Part shown: one piece after another, positions 60,193 through 64,000 of the stretch | Position numbering within the stretch: the first letter of the stretch is position 1 | Layout of the letters: each line of letters starts with the position of its first letter | Origin: Hermetia illucens | Lineage: Eukaryota; Arthropoda; Insecta; Diptera; Stratiomyidae | Direction of reading: 5' to 3' | Assembly (NCBI RefSeq): GCF_905115235.1 | Contig: NC_051851.1 | Span: forward strand, 66,585,559 to 66,649,558 | DNA: 64,000 nt | Translations under genes and position numbers: made by a program | The notes under the pieces: generated by a model | The model's input: the letters and a program-made list of their open reading frames with translations, nothing else | The model's database searches: none | Told to the model about the DNA's origin: nothing

Positions 60193-63064
60193 CCCAAGGC
60201 CGACGGGACGGCTTTGTCTGGATTCGGTGTTCAAGGATAACGTTTTTTAGTGTCTATCTTACGCCGAATGAAACGATGCCGGACTTTCGTCGGAGGCTTG
60301 ATACTTTGGAGGACGCTATCTTAAGCACGGATGGGCGGATCCTGGTCGGGGGTGACTTCAATGCTAGGGCACTTGAATGGGGCATGCCTCACACAGATTC
60401 CAGAGGGAAACGAATTCTGGAAATGGCGGCGAGAACAGGACTGGTAGTTCTAAACATCGGATCCACCCCAACGTTCCGGCGCCCGGGCTGCAAAGGAAGC
60501 ATTCCAGACGTAACCTTCGCGTCGGAATCACTGGTGTCGCTGGTGGACGGGTGGCGAGTTCTGGAAGACTTTTCGGCAAGTGACCACCAATACATTGCTT
60601 TCGAAGTGGTGGACACAAACTCTCGGTGTGCGCCACCCCAGCGATCTTTCTGTGTATGGAACGTCAAGAAAGTGAACACCGGGAAGTTTGTCGAAACTTT
60701 GGGAACAGGTGGGGCCACGCTGAAGGGTACTCCTGGGGGCGGTGGCGCCGCGGCTGACACTGTCGTAAATTCAGTTATGAGCCTGATAACGACGATCTGC
60801 GGAGCCTCCATGCCCAGGAAGATATCGAGGCGCGGCAAACCTTCCATTGTATTGGTGGACAGTGGAAATCGCAGAGCTCCGGAAGGAGTGTCACAGGCTC
60901 CGCCGCTTAACACAACATCTAGGCCACCGCGGGGAGTCATGTACCATAATGATGGAGTACAAATCAGCCAAAAGGAGACTCCGCAGCGCAATACACAAGA
61001 GCAAAGCTCGCTGCTGGCAAGATCTGATCGACGAGGTGAATGGGGATCCGTGGGGACTCGGTTACAAACTTGTAACCCGAAAAATCGGGGTTCTGCGGAA
61101 ACCCTGTTCACTTAAGGCCGAGCAGATGGACCGCATCGTGAGGGCACTCTTCCCTGCACATCCCGTATGGGATGGTGACGTCGATGTCCACTTTTCTCTA
61201 TAAAAGAGTTGGAACAGGCAGTCCTCTCTATGAAAAACAAGAAGGCGCCAGGACCCGATGGTATTCCAGCAGAGGTATACAAACTGGTATTCCAACACCG
61301 GCCAGACCTACTGCTCGGCGCATTCAACGCTTTCCTGAAAGAGGGCATTTTCCCTGCTCGTTGGAAAGTTGCGAGGCTTGCGCTGATCCCTAAAGGGAAA
61401 GGCGATCCTGAATTGCCGTCTTCATACCGCCCACTATGTATGCTTGATACTGCTGGGAAAGTGCTCGGAAAGCTCATCAGAAGTAGACTCGCTGAAGCGA
61501 TACGCGCTGCCGGAGATTTACCTCCCCGGCAGTTTGGTTTTAGGGCAGGGAGATCGACAATTGATGCTGTCATGCAGGTCGTGGACGCCGTTCGACGAGC
61601 AGAGACACATAGCCGCCGAACTCGACGGATGGTGCTTCTCGTAACGCTTGACGTCAGAAACGCCTTCAATTCCGTAAGATGGAAAGACATTCTAGGCACA
61701 CTAGACAATACCTTCAACGTGCCGAACTATCTCTTACGGATTTTGAGGGGCTATCTGAAGAACCGTTCCCTGCTCTATGAAACACTAGAGGGTCAAAGGT
61801 GGATGGAGGTCACGTCGGGGGTAGCACAGGGATCCATCCTAGGGCCGGACCTCTGGAACGCTACCTATGACAGTCTGCTTAAACTCGACATGCCAGAAGA
61901 GTCGCGCCTGCTCGGCTACGCAGATGATGTCGCAGCGCTTGTAGCTGGACGGACTGTCGAACAGGCGCAAAGCAGACTCGGCATATTGATACGACGTGTA
62001 AGCGGATGGATGACTACTCATGGTTTCAACCTTGCACTGGAAAAAACCGAAGTAGTCATCCTGACTAAAAAGAGAATTCCGACCCTGCGTCCCATTTCGT
62101 TCGGCGAGTCGATAATCGAGTCAAAATCAGCGGTAAAGTACCTCGGGTTGACTCTTGACTCAAAGATGAGCTTTTCTGAGCAACTCCAAGCAGCAGCGAA
62201 CAAGGCTGCGGCGTTAAGTAGGCTAATGGCAAACATTGGGGTCCTACGTCTAGTAGGCGACGTCTCCTGATGAGCTCAATGCAGTCTGTCCTGCTCTACG
62301 GCGCAGAGGTATGGGCTGGCGCTCTTAACAAGGAGGTATATCAGATACAGGTACAGAGACGGGGAGCTTTACGGGTGGCGTCTATGTACCGCACAGTGAT
62401 GGTGATCGCGGGAGTTATCCCCGTTGCCCTTCTTGCTAGGGAGCGTCAGGCCATATACAAGCGCACACACTCTAGACGAGTGGCAGCTCTCTTGGCAAAA
62501 TGAAACTAGAGGCAGATGGACTGCGCGGCTCATCGGCAACTTAGGTGCGTGGCTGAATCGGAACCATGGTGAGACTGACCATTTCCTTACCCACTTTTTA
62601 AGTGGGCATGGAGGTTTTCAGTCTTACCTGCACAAGATTGGAAAGGCGCGTTCTCCGGATTGTGTGTTTTGCAATGGAGTATCTCTCTCCAGATAACATT
62701 GTGGAAGAGATGCTGAGGACTGCTGACAGGTAGAACCGTGTTGCCCATTACATTCGGGCCCTTCTCGTTGCTAAGAAGATAGAACTCGACCGGTGGAGGA
62801 GCCGCATGGCAGGGGGCTCCTTGAACTGACAGTTCCCTTCCTCCTCTCCCCTCCCGTTGGTGAAAGGAATTCCCTGATTTGAAGACTCCGCAAGGCGGGA
62901 GAGTTCGGGGGCTGGCCCGAAGTAATGCGACAAACGGTTCCAGGCTAGCTCTCTGACGATGGGGAGGTGTGTAGTTGGTAGTCCGACGACGCACCGAATC
63001 GGGACTCCAACACTGTGTGCGTAAATGCATTCACCTACCCTACCCCAAAAACAAAAAAAAAAAT
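60193..63064 (+). mobile_element. R1-clade LINE, 5'-truncated, with poly-A tail and target-site duplication
   Basis: Encodes the R1-type endonuclease from GFVWIRCS onward (GGDFNARALEWGMP at about 60350, ASDHQYIAFEV), the linker (WWTVEIAELRKECHRLRR; ARCWQDLIDEVNGDPWGLGY), the reverse transcriptase (KKAPGPDGIPAEVYKL, SSYRPLCMLD, QFGFRAGRSTIDA, LDVRNAFNSVRW, GVAQGSILGPDLWN, intact YADDVAAL near 61918) and a C-terminal CCHC-type zinc-finger region (SPDCVFCN near 62655). Frames change near 60.8, 61.2, 62.26 and 62.4 kb, and part of the zinc finger is deleted, so it is inactive. R1 elements normally sit in 28S rDNA; this copy is in ordinary sequence. Tail AAAAACAAAAAAAAAAA ends at 63063; 15-base duplications flank it. 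Confidence 0.92.
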
Positions 63065-63335
63065 ACTCCCCACCTTTCCAACAAACGTCAAAACTAAGAC
63101 ATGGTTCGGAAACTACTAACCGAGACCTTTCATTTGATACCCCACATGATTATATTTGGTGAAAAAAATGTACACCCTCCTTTTGAATGTATGGGGACCC
63201 CCCTTAAATCCGACGTAGAATGATATAATTCTATGCGTGAGTGTTCACACTACCCACCTTTCCACCAATCAATCGATGTCGTGTCAATCGATTTAATAAG
63301 TTTGTTTTACACAAAACCTTAAAAACCGACAAACC
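63065..63335 (-). repeat. right half of the split interspersed repeat
   Basis: Resumes the copy interrupted at 60192. It reads in reverse through CCTTTCATTTGATACCCCACA, CGATGTCGTGTCAATCG and the terminus ACACAAAACCTTAAAAACC. Confidence 0.85.
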
Positions 63336-64000
63336 TTGATCTATTTATGGAACGCGCACCCTGCACGGATCGAAAGCAGCTAGCCGATACCCTGTCCCAA
63401 AATAAGGCTGGTGTCACAGCGTTACAATTGGTACCGGTTTCTTGGAGAACAGCCAGTATACCAGATATTATAGCGACCATCCAGTAAACCATGCACTCGG
63501 AGTAGGTTTCCTAGTCAATCATAAAATGAAACCTGCTGTTATTAGTCATCGCTAAGCAACGAATTTCGAAATATCGTTCACATCCCTAGAGAGGAGACTA
63601 CACTCAGAAAAAAATACCTTCTACGTAGCAGTGAAAAAAGCCTTCAAGCATGCCCGGGTATAATATCAAAATTAAACTTTGAGATTTGGATTACTATTAT
63701 GTTTACATGGTGCTCCAGGCGTGAACAACTACATCACCGCGAATCCCCTCTGACAATCAGGTGATAGTGACCACTGAACCCACCCATAACAAAGTCCTCC
63801 GTTACATCTACGAGAGGAGAATAGATGCTGCAACAACCGCAGCTACCAGGAGTCCTGGAGATGAAGCATCGACAAATGATCGTCACAATCACCAGATCAT
63901 TGGTAGAGCCTCAAATATATTGGGCCCCAATGGTAAAAAAAGTCGGAACGACTGATTCGACGATAAGTATGTAAGCGACGGAATGGAAGAAGGCTACATA
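63336..64000. other. window end, nothing recognised
   Basis: No coding frame, RNA gene or repeat from elsewhere in the window was recognised. Confidence 0.4.

Overview
The window looks like nuclear DNA of a repeat-rich insect, most likely a dipteran. Genes have short GT-AG introns of about 50-70 bp, and the recognisable proteins (Bx42/SNW1, Twister/SKI2, Rough deal/KNTC1, NDUFA4, DPH5, a TTLL15-like ligase, TRAPPC6) are eukaryotic housekeeping genes with insect-like sequences. The species cannot be named from the sequence alone.

Layout. 1-7.8 kb: no host gene seen; relics of a Jockey-like LINE (with a tRNA-derived SINE inserted in it), RTE-like LINE 3' ends, a Tc1-like transposon and a non-coding interspersed repeat. 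7.85-11.7 kb: NDUFA4 (minus) and intronless Bx42 (plus), head to head. 11.7-16.3 kb: repeats. 16.3-24.2 kb: DPH5 (minus) and the TTLL15-like gene (plus) are divergent from a 339 bp gap; the last TTLL15-like intron is filled with two LINE relics; its 3' end converges on a small DPY30-motif (DYDC-like) gene (minus). 26.7-30.4 kb: a small hypothetical ORF and a 694-residue coiled-coil protein. 30.7-40.2 kb: twister (minus, seven coding exons), whose 5.5 kb first intron interrupts the Walker A glycine codon and is packed with transposon debris. 41.1-41.7 kb: TRAPPC6 (plus), with a one-base frameshift in the sequence as given. 43.5-45.8 kb: a foldback repeat and the longest RTE-like LINE copy. 48.3-54.3 kb: 20 exons of rough deal (minus), lacking the N-terminal part. 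54.5-64 kb: the fullest copy of the interspersed repeat, a second SINE, and a 5'-truncated R1-clade LINE inserted into another copy of that repeat with a 15 bp target-site duplication.

The host genes do not form one pathway: spliceosome (Bx42), cytoplasmic exosome cofactor (twister), kinetochore checkpoint (rod), ER-Golgi tethering (TRAPPC6), respiration (NDUFA4) and diphthamide synthesis (DPH5). I found no convincing new biological system. The most useful results are the exon models, the TRAPPC6 frameshift, the two dated nested insertions, and a non-coding repeat family with inverted termini and a terminal hairpin.
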